Shown: positions 53,059 to 62,657 of the stretch, one piece after another
How the letters are laid out: every line of letters starts with the position of its first letter
Numbering within the stretch: the first letter of the stretch is position 1
Source of the DNA: CAWDMN01 sp963803155
Lineage (GTDB): Bacteria > Acidobacteriota > Terriglobia > Versatilivoradales > Versatilivoraceae
DNA length: 64,000 bases
Direction: 5' to 3'
NCBI GenBank assembly: GCA_963803155.1
Contig: CAWDMN010000051.1
Location: 1-64,000, forward strand
Translations under genes and position numbers: made by a program
The notes under the pieces: model-generated
Database searches by the model: none
What the model was told of the DNA's origin: nothing
The model's input: only the letters and a program-made list of their open reading frames with translations

Positions 53059-53195
53059 GTAGATTATGTTAGCACGAAAGCGATCGGGGCGAGCTTCCCT
53101 GAATCGCAAAAGCCGAAGGTTTTGAGTCAAGTGGTGTCTTGCCGTAATTATCGATTTCGATATGACGGGAAGAAGGCCCGCTGGAAATCGCAGAG

Positions 53196-54533
53196 TCATT
53201 TTTTCGGATTCGGCAGCAATCCAGCCAACATAGCGTTTGCTGATGAGGGCCCAGCGTCGAGAGCTTCTTTCCAGCGGGCAGTCTGCTGTTGAAACCCCGC
53301 CATATAAGCTGGACTGATCGGAGTAGAGGGAACCGATCGGATGGATAGCGGATTGATAAACTTCCCGCCTCGCGTAATACGGTAATCCAGATGAGGGCCG
53401 GTGGCCAATCCCGTGGCTCCAACGTACCCGATGACTTCACCCTGATTCACACTGCTCCCTGAATGAATCCCGCCAGCGAAGCGACAGAGATGGCCATACA
53501 TCGAAACCATCCCATTGGGGTGACTGATTTGGATGAAGCGCCCAAAGCCACCCTTGTTTCCCGCGAATTGGACTCGTCCCTTGGCGGCAGCCACAATGGG
53601 CGTGCCTACCGGGGCGGCATAATCAATTCCCAAATGGGGGCGAAATTTTTTCAGAATGGGGTGAAAACGACTCCGGGAAAAGCGGGAGCTGATGCGGGCG
53701 AATTTAATGGGAGACTTCAGGAACTCACGCCGCACTGATTGTCCTTTCCCATTAAAATAATCAGAGTGACCGGCTGGATCCGTATAATAAAAACCGGTAT
53801 ATTGATTCCCTCGGTTGACAAATTCAGCTGCCCGAATTTTTCCATACTTCTTGAATTTCCCTTCCTGATATTGTTTCTCCACATAAAGGCGGAACACATC
53901 GCCAGGCTGCAGATCGGTATGAAAATCGATATCACACGAAAAAATATCCGCCAGATCCATCGCCAACTGATCTCCTTCGTTGATCTGGTTGATGGTCTGA
54001 AATAACGAGGATTGAATTGTCCCTTCCACAAACTCCAATTTTATCTCAAAGGGGATCGATTTCACGGTCGCCTTGTATCCATTTCCGGTCAAATCCACCT
54101 GGAGATATTTCTCCATGTCGATCTCATAGAGGAACTGCTTCAATCGTCGATCTGGCATCAACTCCATTTCAAATCGATTTCCCACAATCAATCTTTTCAA
54201 ATTGTATAAAGGCTTTGCTGTGTCCACTAACTGCGAAATTAATTCTCGCGGACAATTGTAAGTATTCAGAACATCACTCAAAGTCATATTTCGCTGAATT
54301 TGACCTTTAATCCGCTCCATCATGGTATGGGGCGCTAATGCAGTTTCTTTCAGCCGGGCAATGATGGTCAGGTCTTCAGGAGAGGTTTGTCCTGGAGAAA
54401 AAAAGTTCCCCAAAAAAGCAGAAAGAGCAATAACCGCCAAGATAATATTGGCCAAAACCAGAGGCTTGTTCTCTTTATAATTCCAATTCTTTTTCAGGTT
54501 TAGTTTTGGCAAAAGGACAGTTTTAAAATTCAT
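53196..54533 (-). CDS. M23 peptidoglycan endopeptidase (MepM/OapA-like)
   Basis: About 445 residues. N-terminal cytoplasmic/anchor part with one membrane span (LANIILAVIALSAFLGNFF), then an OapA-like region (MTLSDVLNTYNCPRELISQLV; IFSCDIDFHTDLQPGDVFRLYVE) and the C-terminal LytM domain with zinc ligands in RPHLGIDYA, SMYGHL and GPHLDYR. It cleaves D,D-cross-links in peptidoglycan. Length and layout match MepM/YebA-like enzymes. The ATG at 54533 is more likely than the upstream TTG. The VWFA protein gene lies 137 bases downstream on the same strand. Confidence 0.9.
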   Translation of the reverse strand: MNFKTVLLPKLNLKKNWNYKENKPLVLANIILAVIALSAFLGNFFSPGQTSPEDLTIIARLKETALAPHTMMERIKGQIQRNMTLSDVLNTYNCPRELISQLVDTAKPLYNLKRLIVGNRFEMELMPDRRLKQFLYEIDMEKYLQVDLTGNGYKATVKSIPFEIKLEFVEGTIQSSLFQTINQINEGDQLAMDLADIFSCDIDFHTDLQPGDVFRLYVEKQYQEGKFKKYGKIRAAEFVNRGNQYTGFYYTDPAGHSDYFNGKGQSVRREFLKSPIKFARISSRFSRSRFHPILKKFRPHLGIDYAAPVGTPIVAAAKGRVQFAGNKGGFGRFIQISHPNGMVSMYGHLCRFAGGIHSGSSVNQGEVIGYVGATGLATGPHLDYRITRGGKFINPLSIRSVPSTPISPAYMAGFQQQTARWKEALDAGPSSANAMLAGLLPNPKK

Positions 54534-54569
54534 AGTGATATAAAGGCTCTTTGGATTCAGATTGGACAA

Positions 54570-55023
54570 AACTTAGGAGGGAGAAGATCCCGCTAACGAT
54601 CAAGCAGAAAAAATATCAAATTATCGAGAGAAGATCAACAATTTGATAATAGTCCATTACTATCCTTGGAATTGGACCAGTTTACCGCACCTCTCCTTTC
54701 TTTATTGCAAAATGAATCGCATTGACCACCCACGGGGCGATCATCGCCTTACTCGCCGCGATTATGCATTGGCTGGTGGGAACGATCGCGAAGAAGAGAG
54801 AGGCAAGTACATGACCAGGATTGCCGCGAAATTCCTTTGATTTATTGTATCCAGTGGCTTCGTGCAAGGGAACAACTGCTCTTCCCGTTCTTAAAAATCC
54901 CTGCAGAGAGGGAAGATCTTGCCGAATACATTCTTCTATTTCAAAATGCATTCCAGCAGTTACCCCTCAGCGAAAAAAATCGAATGCAGCTTGTTTTGAG
55001 TGGAAAAAAGTCAAATACACTTA
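54570..55023. other. Region without a supportable gene
   Basis: About 450 bases between the M23 gene and the small sigma-like gene. A plus-strand frame from 54837 to 55160 reads partly protein-like residues (LAEYILLFQNAFQQLPL) but has no proper start and overlaps the sigma-like gene; I could not support it. Confidence 0.35.
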
Positions 55024-55263
55024 TCAAGCGAGTGTGTGCTCCGTCTGGCAAGCCAAAGCTTCCGCTACTTGGCGAAGGACTCCTTCTACATCGGAATTGC
55101 TGCAATGCATATTTTCGGCAATCCGGGCGATTTCAAGTCCCTGATAATGGCTCCAAATAAACATTTTTCTTTGTTGCTCAGGGAGTTGGGCCAAAAAATC
55201 CAGAATGCCCCGGGTTACTCTCTCCCGCATTTCAAAATCACACATCTTATCCACCGAGCCCAT
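55024..55263 (-). CDS. Small sigma-70 region 4-like protein
   Basis: About 79 residues (ATG 55263 behind AGGTGAGG; upstream in-frame ATGs at 55326 and 55341 are possible). The sequence FLAQLPEQQRKMFIWSHYQGLEIARIAENMH, quoted in pieces as LAQLPEQQRKMFIW and EIARIAENMHCSNSDVEGVL, matches sigma-70 region 4: the conserved LPEQQR helix, then the helix-turn-helix. Region 2 is missing, and the flanks contain no fragment of it. It may be a stand-alone region-4 regulator or the remnant of an ECF sigma gene. Confidence 0.5.
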   Translation of the reverse strand: MGSVDKMCDFEMRERVTRGILDFLAQLPEQQRKMFIWSHYQGLEIARIAENMHCSNSDVEGVLRQVAEALACQTEHTLA

Positions 55264-55341
55264 CTTCCTCACCTGCCTTTCAATCTCAGCCAATCGTCCG
55301 GACTTACCTCTATAGACGCAATCCATGGAAAAAAGTTGCAT

Positions 55342-55814
55342 TTATTTTGAATTATCTGGTTGCCGTCAATTGAGGATCAAGTCAAAAGTTACAAATCAGT
55401 TTCGGTTGGAAAGACTTGAATTAGTGAAGCCGATTCATCTTTTTTTACCGCAGCCGAAGATCTCGCGCAATTTCTTGCGGCTAGGTAACAGGTCCCGGCG
55501 TACCGGCCCTGCTCCACAAAAGTCTCCAGAAGAAATGGACGAATGTCGCATTGCCCATACCATCGTCAGGCAGTTGGTGGGTATCCAGTGACAGTACCTG
55601 GCTGGCAAGACCTTTGACTTCCACCAAAGGAAGGATCAAAAACCGAAGGGATCCACGAGATTAGCCGGGTGGAAATTCAGAAAAAATTCCATCAAAGGCG
55701 AATCACCATTAGGAAATGTCTTGCCTCGGAAGAGGAAGCTTTTCAACACTCCGGAGAAATAGAGCAAATGGCCGCACCTGAGATCGGCCTTACCATCGGA
55801 TCCAGTCTGGACTT
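55342..55814. other. Region without a recognised gene
   Basis: About 470 bases upstream of the small sigma-like gene and downstream of hisC. Open frames are short and lack ribosome binding sites or recognisable motifs. No repeat or RNA was recognised. Confidence 0.35.
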
Positions 55815-56948
55815 CTATCGCGAGGTAGATATCGGCATTGGCACATCCAGGGATGGCTCCTGAATTAATTTTCCCATGGCCTGGATAAATTTTTGGTTTT
55901 CCTCTGGAGAACCAATGCTGACGCGAAATCCAAGGGGAAAACCGTTGGCTTTCATTGGGCGGATGATGATTCCGAAGCGCAACAACTTCTGGAAATCCTG
56001 GAGGCAATCTTGCCCTCTCTCCACCAGAATGAAGTTGGCCACCGATGGGACGAAGGAAATGCCCATTTTCTTCAGTTCACGGATCAGGAACAAATACCCT
56101 TCGCGGTTTATCGCCACGGATTTCCGGACGTACTCCTGATCATCCAAAGCGGCAATGGCCGCGACTTGCGCAAGACTGCTGGTGTTGAAGGGGGAACGAA
56201 CCTTGTTGAGGGCGCCGATGAGTTCAGGATGCGCAAGACCATATCCAATCCTGAATCCCGCAAGTCCGTATGCCTTGGAAAATGTTCGCAGCACCAACAC
56301 ATTGGGATATTGCTTTAGATAATCGATTGAGTGAGAGTAGCCTGGAACCTCCACATATTCATAGTAAGCTTCGTCGATCACGACGATGACGGAATCCGGC
56401 AAATCGCGCAGAAAGCGGTCCAATTCCCCGGCCGAGAACATCGTCCCCGTGGGGTTGTTTGGATTGGCCAAGTAAATCAAGCGTGTATTGGGATGTACCA
56501 ATTCCCGGATCGCATCCAAATCGTAGCTATACTCTCTCATCGGCGCGCAGATGACCGGACAATTCATTTCTTGTGGAGCGAGGTAGTAAATCACAAAGCT
56601 TTTTTCGCTGGTGAGCGCTTCATCCCGCGATGTCAAGAAAGTCCGGGCCACCAACTCAAGCAGTTCCGACGAACCGCTTCCCAGGATGACTTCATCCATG
56701 GAAACGCCAAAACGAGCAGCCAATTTTTCGCGTAAAAAAAATCCATCGCCAATGGGGTAATAATTTGCCTTGGGAAGAAATTGATGAATAGCTTCGACCA
56801 CCTTCGGCGAGGGGCCAAACGGATTCTCATTGGAGGCCAGCTTAACGGCGCTGATCCCTAATTCCCTCTCCACCTCCTCGACTGGCTTGCCTGGAACATA
56901 GGGAGCAATATCGCGTATATTCTTGGGCATCAGCTCTGCAATCGTCAT
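55815..56948 (-). CDS. hisC: Histidinol-phosphate aminotransferase HisC
   Basis: About 377 residues, a fold-type I PLP aminotransferase. Motifs: IAPYVPGKPVEEVERELG, KLASNENPFGPSP, ILGSGSSELLELVART, LANPNNPTGTMF, VVIDEAYYEYV, the PLP-lysine in LRTFSKAYGLAGFRIGYG and FPLGFRVSIGSPEEN. It transaminates imidazole-acetol phosphate in histidine synthesis; related enzymes can act on aromatic acids. ATG 56948 with AAGGATG upstream is better than the extension to 57002, which overlaps rluB. Last gene of the M50-trpS-scpAB-rluB-hisC run, without other his genes. Confidence 0.92.
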   Translation of the reverse strand: MTIAELMPKNIRDIAPYVPGKPVEEVERELGISAVKLASNENPFGPSPKVVEAIHQFLPKANYYPIGDGFFLREKLAARFGVSMDEVILGSGSSELLELVARTFLTSRDEALTSEKSFVIYYLAPQEMNCPVICAPMREYSYDLDAIRELVHPNTRLIYLANPNNPTGTMFSAGELDRFLRDLPDSVIVVIDEAYYEYVEVPGYSHSIDYLKQYPNVLVLRTFSKAYGLAGFRIGYGLAHPELIGALNKVRSPFNTSSLAQVAAIAALDDQEYVRKSVAINREGYLFLIRELKKMGISFVPSVANFILVERGQDCLQDFQKLLRFGIIIRPMKANGFPLGFRVSIGSPEENQKFIQAMGKLIQEPSLDVPMPISTSR

Positions 56949-56958
56949 GGATTCATCC

Positions 56959-57852
56959 TTAGTCAAATTTCCCGCCAGGTTTTCTATCGTAATTCCGTCC
57001 AATGCTGACGTTCTTTTCCCCTCCGGGGCTATGCGCGGAGATGCGTTTGGCCTTCCCGTAGTCTGATCCTAATCCAGCAGCCGAGCGGTGAACCCGCTCT
57101 GCTACAGGTTCCCGTCCAGTCTCAAGACTTACTTTTTCCGTTTTCATTTTCAGGAAGCGCTGGACCTCCGGCGCGGTTAGGAAACGGTATCCACCTGACT
57201 GGAGGTGCGGATCGCTCAAAAATCCGATTTGCACTCTTTTCAGCTTGCTGACCCGGTATCTGATTGTTTCAAACATTCTGCGAATCTGATTGTTCTTCCC
57301 TTCAATGAGAATCACCTTGTACCAGGGATTCTCGCCCTCCTTGACCCGCTGAAGCTTGCAGGGGGCCAGCTTCTTCCCTTCAAGCATAATTCCCTTGGAC
57401 AACCGGTCTATTTCCTGCTCAGTTGGATTCCCTTGAACTTTAACCAGGTACGTTTTAGGACAGTGCTTTCCGGCACGGCTGACAATTTGAGCAAAATCAC
57501 CATCATTGGTCACCAGGATCAAACCCTCAGTCTGCATATCCAAACGCCCCACGGTAAAAAGCTTTTTTCCACTTTCCGGGATCAGGTCAATGGCGATCGG
57601 CCGGCCTTCCGGGTCAGAGGCCGTGCAGAGGCAACCCTTCGGCTTATTCAGCAGGTAATAAACTCTGCGTTCGTCGAACTTCAATCTTTTGTCGTCGACT
57701 TTGATGGAATCACATTCAGGGTCCGCTTTGGATCCCAACTCGGTGGTCAATACCCCATTGACCGTCACTCGTCCGGCGAGTATTAATTCCTCGGCTTTTC
57801 GCCGGGAACAGATGCCAGCCTGGGCGATCAATTTCTGTAGACGCTCCAACAT
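56959..57852 (-). CDS. rluB: 23S rRNA pseudouridine synthase, RluB/RsuA family
   Basis: A 297-residue enzyme: S4 domain (RLQKLIAQAGICSRRKAEELI, in pieces LQKLIAQAGICSRRKAEEL), then YYLLNKPKGCLCT, the catalytic Asp in GRLDMQTEGLILVTNDG, KTYLVKVQG and KNNQIRRMFE. The C-terminal 60 residues are a basic, low-complexity tail. It follows scpB by six bases; the scpA-scpB-rluB order is common in bacteria. GAGGAAT precedes the ATG. Confidence 0.9.
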   Translation of the reverse strand: MLERLQKLIAQAGICSRRKAEELILAGRVTVNGVLTTELGSKADPECDSIKVDDKRLKFDERRVYYLLNKPKGCLCTASDPEGRPIAIDLIPESGKKLFTVGRLDMQTEGLILVTNDGDFAQIVSRAGKHCPKTYLVKVQGNPTEQEIDRLSKGIMLEGKKLAPCKLQRVKEGENPWYKVILIEGKNNQIRRMFETIRYRVSKLKRVQIGFLSDPHLQSGGYRFLTAPEVQRFLKMKTEKVSLETGREPVAERVHRSAAGLGSDYGKAKRISAHSPGGEKNVSIGRNYDRKPGGKFD

Positions 57853-57858
57853 TATTCC

Positions 57859-58884
57859 TCATTCCTCCGGTTCGACGGGAACCATTTCTTCATTGTTTGC
57901 GGGCAGATTCAACTCTCCGGCGGTTTCCTTCGCCATTCCAGCTTCATCCAGGGCAAGACTACCCTCTGGACCGAATGAATCCTCTTCTGAGACATCTCTA
58001 AGGTTTTGCTTATCTATAGAGCCGCGATCAACCAAAGGAGCATCGCCCCGCGCGTCCGCTGGGATCGTACTCTCCGGAATTGATTGATTCTCAATTTCCG
58101 TCGAAGTATCCGCTTGAAAGACTTCCTCTATTGAACCTTCTAAGATTACCGGTCCGGCAGCTGTCTCCAAATTTTGAGCGATGGCTTTCAACGGAGACGA
58201 CGGCTCTTCCGCTGACGAAATGACCGTGGATATTTCCGCTTCCAAGCCGAGCGGAATTTGGGTTTCGGCTCCCGCAGCCCCAGGAATAGCGGCAGCCCCG
58301 GACTCAAGCGCTCCTTCCATAACCCCCTCGGAAGCCTCTCCGCCAAATTCAGATTTGGCCAATTCTTCAAATTCTTCGAGACTGGGAAGCTCATTAATAT
58401 TTTTCAATCCGAAATGAAGCAGAAATTCTTTCGTCGTTTTGTAGAGGATGGGGCGGCCCACCACATTTTTCCTGCCCGCCGTAGTGACCAGTTTTCTGTC
58501 GATCAATGTCTTGACGACCCCGGTGGCGTTCACTCCGCGAACATCTTGAATTTCCGGCAAAGTAATCGGCTGACGGTAGGCAATGACCGCAAGAGTCTCC
58601 AGCGCAGCAAGAGAAAGCCGCATGGGTGGAGTCTGGATTTTTACATAGTTCCGCACCCATTCATGATGTTCCGCCTTGGTGCCCAGGCGATAACCATTCG
58701 CTACTTCCTTGATCTCCAATCCGCGCTCGGGAGACTGATATTCCGCAATCAAAGAAGCCAGCTCCCGCCGGATTTGATCCCGATTCTCCTTTCCAAACAA
58801 TTCCAGCAAGTTGGCCTCAGTGATTGGCTCTTCAGCAACATAGATTAATGCTTCCAGAACAGCTTTTAATTCAGAATCAGTCAT
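57859..58884 (-). CDS. scpB: Segregation and condensation protein ScpB
   Basis: A 341-residue protein. Residues 1-185 are the two winged-helix ScpB domains (LKAVLEALIYVAEEPIT, RGLEIKEVANGYRLGTK, LSLAALETLAVIAYRQPIT, VRGVNATGVVKTLIDRKLV and GRPILYKTTKEFLLHFGL). The remaining 150 residues are acidic, low-complexity and much longer than the usual tail of about 10-40 residues. ScpB dimers bind the Smc-ScpA complex that compacts and segregates chromosomes. scpA lies 188 bases upstream on the same strand. Confidence 0.92.
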   Translation of the reverse strand: MTDSELKAVLEALIYVAEEPITEANLLELFGKENRDQIRRELASLIAEYQSPERGLEIKEVANGYRLGTKAEHHEWVRNYVKIQTPPMRLSLAALETLAVIAYRQPITLPEIQDVRGVNATGVVKTLIDRKLVTTAGRKNVVGRPILYKTTKEFLLHFGLKNINELPSLEEFEELAKSEFGGEASEGVMEGALESGAAAIPGAAGAETQIPLGLEAEISTVISSAEEPSSPLKAIAQNLETAAGPVILEGSIEEVFQADTSTEIENQSIPESTIPADARGDAPLVDRGSIDKQNLRDVSEEDSFGPEGSLALDEAGMAKETAGELNLPANNEEMVPVEPEE

Positions 58885-59072
58885 AAAAAATTTTCAAATT
58901 CCAGATTTCAAATTAAGAGGTCCGCTGCAATATTCCGATAGAGCGGACCTTGATCGACAGGCCAGACATTTATGCCATAAATTTCTCAACGATGAACGAT
59001 TTGACAAATCATTCATATCTTTGGTTCCACATTTGGCCCTGGATCAAATTCTTGATTCTAATTTGGACCCCG

Positions 59073-59846
59073 TCAAGTCAAACCTGACTTTCCCATCCAC
59101 TGATCCATTTGACTCATCACTTCCTCAAATCTATCCCGGCGCCGAGCCACAATATCGCCAAATGTCTTTCTTTGAATCAAAGCAATGGCTTGAAAGGAAA
59201 CCATTTCCAGGATGGCCAGAAAGGCTACAATGATGTTCCCCCGGCTTCGATATGATTCAAAAATTTCCGTCAAGCTTATGGGGCCGCGCGATTGGACAAA
59301 CAGAGAGCGCAACCGCTCAATAACTTGGCCGACCGTCATTTCGTCTCGTGAAATTTCCATTTGAGCTTGTTGTTTCGCCCGCTCAAGAATCTGGCGAAAG
59401 GTGGAAACCAGATCAAAAAGGCTCACTTGAATTTCTTTTTCCTCTTCATTGACCTCAAACTCTCGCAAGCCAGGGACTGTCCAGGTGGAATTGGCTATTA
59501 GCTCTTTTTGATAGAGCATCTGGGCGGCGTTTTTGAATTTCTCATGTTCAAGCAACCGTAGCGCCAACTCCATCCGCGGGTCCTCTTCCGTACCCGCGGG
59601 TTGAAGGGGATCTGGAGGCAGCAACATCTTCGATTTAACATAAATCAAGTGAGCTGCCATTAACAGGAATTCTCCGGCAACATCGATATCCAACTCCTCC
59701 ATCGCCTGCAGCTGGCTGAGGTACTGCTCCGTAATCCTGGCAATTGGAATATCATAAATGTCGATTTGCTGCTTGCGAATCAAGTCGAGCAACAAATCCA
59801 GCGGCCCGTCATAGGCGGGAAGATGAATTTTGTATTGAACTTCCAT
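59073..59846 (-). CDS. scpA: Segregation and condensation protein ScpA
   Basis: About 257 residues: VQYKIHLPAYDGPLDLLLDLIRKQ, quoted as YDGPLDLLLDLI, DIYDIPIARITEQYL, GEFLLMAAHLIYVKSKMLLP, and the C-terminal winged helix (VAFLAILEMVSFQAIALIQ). ScpA is the kleisin bridging the Smc heads. I chose the ATG at 59846; the frame extends to a TTG at 59867. It follows trpS with a 150-base gap. Confidence 0.93.
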   Translation of the reverse strand: MEVQYKIHLPAYDGPLDLLLDLIRKQQIDIYDIPIARITEQYLSQLQAMEELDIDVAGEFLLMAAHLIYVKSKMLLPPDPLQPAGTEEDPRMELALRLLEHEKFKNAAQMLYQKELIANSTWTVPGLREFEVNEEEKEIQVSLFDLVSTFRQILERAKQQAQMEISRDEMTVGQVIERLRSLFVQSRGPISLTEIFESYRSRGNIIVAFLAILEMVSFQAIALIQRKTFGDIVARRRDRFEEVMSQMDQWMGKSGLT

Positions 59847-59996
59847 CCCTTCATTCCCCACGGTCAATCTTGAAAATGGTTCGAGAATTCACTTTTCTCG
59901 CTCGTTCCGGATTGTGACGAAATCAGATTGCAAGCCGAAAAATCAAGGATGCAGAATCCGGATCCGCACGCCAGGACAATCAGATGCAATATCCAC

Positions 59997-60989
59997 CTAG
60001 TCCAACTTGATTGCCCGACGGACCTCACTCATGGTCAGTGCGGCCACTTCATTGGCCTTTTGATTGCCGGCTTGGATAATGTCCCTAATTTCATCCGTCC
60101 GTTTTTCATATTCCTTGCGGCGTTCGAGAAGCGGATTGATTTCTTCGATCAACTTTTCGCTCATCCACTTTTTACATTCAATACATCCAATTCCCGCCGA
60201 ACGGCATTCCCGATTGACCGTTTCCAAAGTATCCTGAGTGGAATAAATCCGATGATAGGAATAAACTGGACACAACTCGGGGTTGCCCGGATCCATGCGA
60301 CGCTTCCGGGCTGGATCAGTCATCATCGTGCGGATTTTTTCGGTTATCTCCAAGGGTGAATCCGACAAGGAAATTGCGTTCCCGTAGCTTTTGCTCATCT
60401 TCCTTCCGTCCAATCCGGGCAATCGGGGCACGGGGGTGAGCAAAGCCTGCGGCTCCGGGAATACGCCTCCATAAAAAGAATTAAACCGGCGGCCAATCTC
60501 TCGAGTCAGCTCCACATGCGGCACTTGGTCTTCGCCAACCGGCACAAAATCCGCCTTGTACATCAATATGTCCGCTGCCTGTAAAACCGGATATCCCAGG
60601 AATCCATAATTGCCCAAATCTTTGTCCGTAATATTATCGCGTTGTTCCTTATAAGTGGGAACTCTTTCCAGCCATCCCAGCGGTGTGATCATGGAAAAAA
60701 TCAGATGGAGCTCCGCATGCGATGGGACTGAAGACTGCACGAACATTACGGATTTCCGTGGATCTAGTCCCGCGGCCAGCCAATCAATCATCATTTCAAT
60801 CCGGTTCTGTTTGATGTCGCTGGTATCGGCATAATCGGAAGTCAACGCATGCCAATCCGCGATGAAATGATAACAGTCATACTCATTTTGAAGCTTTACC
60901 CAATTGTTTAAAGCGCCCACCACGTGCCCGAGGTGGAGCTTTCCGGTAGGGCGCATTCCGCTCAATACACGCTTTTTGGTCTGGTTCAT
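59997..60989 (-). CDS. trpS: Tryptophan-tRNA ligase TrpS
   Basis: A 330-residue class I synthetase of normal length. HIGH-like motif LHLGHVVGAL after SGMRPTGK, MIDWLAAGLDP, LGWLERVPTYKEQ, the YPVLQAADILMYKADFVPVGEDQ substrate block, the KMSKS motif in GRKMSKSYGNAI, and the C-terminal CKKWMSEKLIEEINPLLERR. It charges tRNA-Trp. It begins 12 bases after the M50 peptidase stop, with GAGGAA upstream. Confidence 0.96.
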   Translation of the reverse strand: MNQTKKRVLSGMRPTGKLHLGHVVGALNNWVKLQNEYDCYHFIADWHALTSDYADTSDIKQNRIEMMIDWLAAGLDPRKSVMFVQSSVPSHAELHLIFSMITPLGWLERVPTYKEQRDNITDKDLGNYGFLGYPVLQAADILMYKADFVPVGEDQVPHVELTREIGRRFNSFYGGVFPEPQALLTPVPRLPGLDGRKMSKSYGNAISLSDSPLEITEKIRTMMTDPARKRRMDPGNPELCPVYSYHRIYSTQDTLETVNRECRSAGIGCIECKKWMSEKLIEEINPLLERRKEYEKRTDEIRDIIQAGNQKANEVAALTMSEVRRAIKLD

Positions 60990-61001
60990 CAAATGCGTTC
61001 C

Positions 61002-61664
61002 TCAAATCAATAAAGAAATTATTCCCCAAAGGGGAGCCAAAATGAAATTGAACAATCCAAGGTACAGAAGTCCCAAAAGCAATATAAATCCATAAGGTCG
61101 AATTCCTTCATACATCGCGGCAAATCTTGGGGGCAAAAAATGCGTCAATATGTGGCTGCCATCCAGGGGGGGAATGGGAATCAAGTTAAAAACCGCCAGA
61201 ACAAGATTCAACTGAATTCCAATTTGACTCATCAGGATCAGCGCTCCCAGGGGAGAACCGAACCGGGGAGCCAAATGCCCAATCATGGAGGGCGATGACA
61301 TGAATCCGAACAAAATCTTATAGGTCAGAATAAATCCAACCATGGCAATCAGATTACTAATTGGACCAGCGGCCGAAATCCAGATGTCGGCCTTGCGCCA
61401 ATTCTGGACAGAGCGAGGATTCCATGGCACCGGTTTGGCCCAACCAAACATGGGCGCACCCGTGAAATAGCCTATGGCTGGGAATATGATGGTCCCCATA
61501 AGATCCAGGTGAGCCAAGGGATTAAGCGTCACTCTTCCTAAATGCCTGCCAGTGGAATCGCCAAAGCGTTCCGCCATCCAGGCATGGGCAGCCTCATGGA
61601 CACTCAAAGAAAAAAGGAAAACCACCATGTATAATCCAAACACCGCAACCGTTTCCGCCCCCAC
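61002..61664 (-). CDS. Site-2-protease-like M50 family membrane metallopeptidase
   Basis: A 220-residue polytopic membrane protein. The zinc motif HEAAHAWMAERFGD lies in the first hydrophobic helix, followed by LGRVTLNPLAHLDLMGTI, FGWAKPVPWNP, NLIPIPPLDGSHIL with the third ligand Asp, and a final membrane helix. This is the YdiL/SpoIVFB-like rhomboid-unrelated M50B group often found next to trpS and scpAB. GTG start behind GGAGGTGAGAGA. Substrate unknown. Confidence 0.92.
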   Translation of the reverse strand: MGAETVAVFGLYMVVFLFSLSVHEAAHAWMAERFGDSTGRHLGRVTLNPLAHLDLMGTIIFPAIGYFTGAPMFGWAKPVPWNPRSVQNWRKADIWISAAGPISNLIAMVGFILTYKILFGFMSSPSMIGHLAPRFGSPLGALILMSQIGIQLNLVLAVFNLIPIPPLDGSHILTHFLPPRFAAMYEGIRPYGFILLLGLLYLGLFNFILAPLWGIISLLI

Positions 61665-61946
61665 TCTCTCACCTCCGCAATTCTTCGGTTAACCGCCCGT
61701 TGGCCTTTCCGCCGAAAATGACAAGATTAGCACAGGAATAGCGAATTGAGTAAGCTGAAACTGCAAAACGATGGAACAATAAATCGGGCGCCACCAAATG
61801 CGGGGATTCAACCCCATGAATCATAGAGAAGCCAGTGTTGTAGCAGCTCTGCCGTGATTTCCAAAAGGCAAAAAAAAGCTGGATGTCAATGTGTTTTGCA
61901 ATGGCAAACTATGGAGAGCCGAAAAATGCGAGAGAGCCAGCCGGGC

Positions 61947-62231
61947 TCACAAAGGAATGATTTCAATCTTGTGTCCCATGGAATCCAGGGTATCGCTGAT
62001 CAGGAAAATGACTTCGTCTACCGCAGCTTCCTTAATCACACAAGAAGACCGGGCAATAACCATGGTTTTCTCATCATTCATGTGGAAATATGGCCCTTGG
62101 AATTTTCCTTTTGCGCAAGAGGCGGCCGTCGAAAAGATAGTATCAGAGACGCTCACCGTCTGCCGATAATCCTCACTAATCACATCCGCATCAAAACCAT
62201 CTTGTTTCGTTTTGATTACAACCTTTACCAC
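61947..62231 (-). CDS. Small hypothetical protein
   Basis: A 94-residue protein from a GTG at 62231 with GGAAGGAG eight bases upstream. Sequence is protein-like and mixed alpha/beta (VKVVIKTKQDGFDADVISED, FQGPYFHMNDEKTMVI, EVIFLISDTLDSMGHKIEII), with two cysteines and no signal or membrane segment. I recognise no family. It is transcribed toward the M50-trpS unit with a 280-base gap. The frame directly upstream on the same strand (62416-62225) overlaps its start and may be a decayed neighbour. Confidence 0.45.
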   Translation of the reverse strand: MVKVVIKTKQDGFDADVISEDYRQTVSVSDTIFSTAASCAKGKFQGPYFHMNDEKTMVIARSSCVIKEAAVDEVIFLISDTLDSMGHKIEIIPL

Positions 62232-62657
62232 AAGCTCTTGCTCCTTCCAAACGCTACCGCGAAATGGGAGAGAAATTCATCCGAAGCCAACACATATACA
62301 TGGGACAAGGAAGAATCTTTATGAATTTTGTCTGAACGGTGTAGATGCCAAACCGCGCCGGGAACATCAAAGGTCCAAGTGCCAACCCGCTCCACGGATA
62401 CAAACATCCACACCACCTATTTTCCTTTTCGGCAACAATGCTCACCAGATTAGTAAAGTTTGGCAGTGCACGGGACAACTTGTTTGGATACTCTGGCGCA
62501 TGTATAATCAAGGAGTATTCGGGAGCAATCTTTCCTTTGTTCGCCCTAAGTGGATTTGGATTGTAGATAGTACTTCTGTTTCGTTGTTTATTGGCTGGTT
62601 TGCCAGAAGATCGGAACAATATCCCGGTGGACTCTTCCTAAAGGAATCCAAGTCAAA
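62232..62657. other. Region upstream of the ccsA-like gene, no firm gene
   Basis: Overlapping open frames on both strands (62212-62661 plus, 62254-62619 and 62225-62416 minus) lack recognisable motifs and none is clearly better than the others. It must contain the promoter of the plus-strand ccsA-hemA genes and of the minus-strand small gene. Confidence 0.35.

Noticed and set aside
54837..55160. 107-codon plus frame with partly protein-like sequence
   Set aside because: Only a TTG start without ribosome binding site, no family, and it overlaps the sigma region 4-like gene on the opposite strand.
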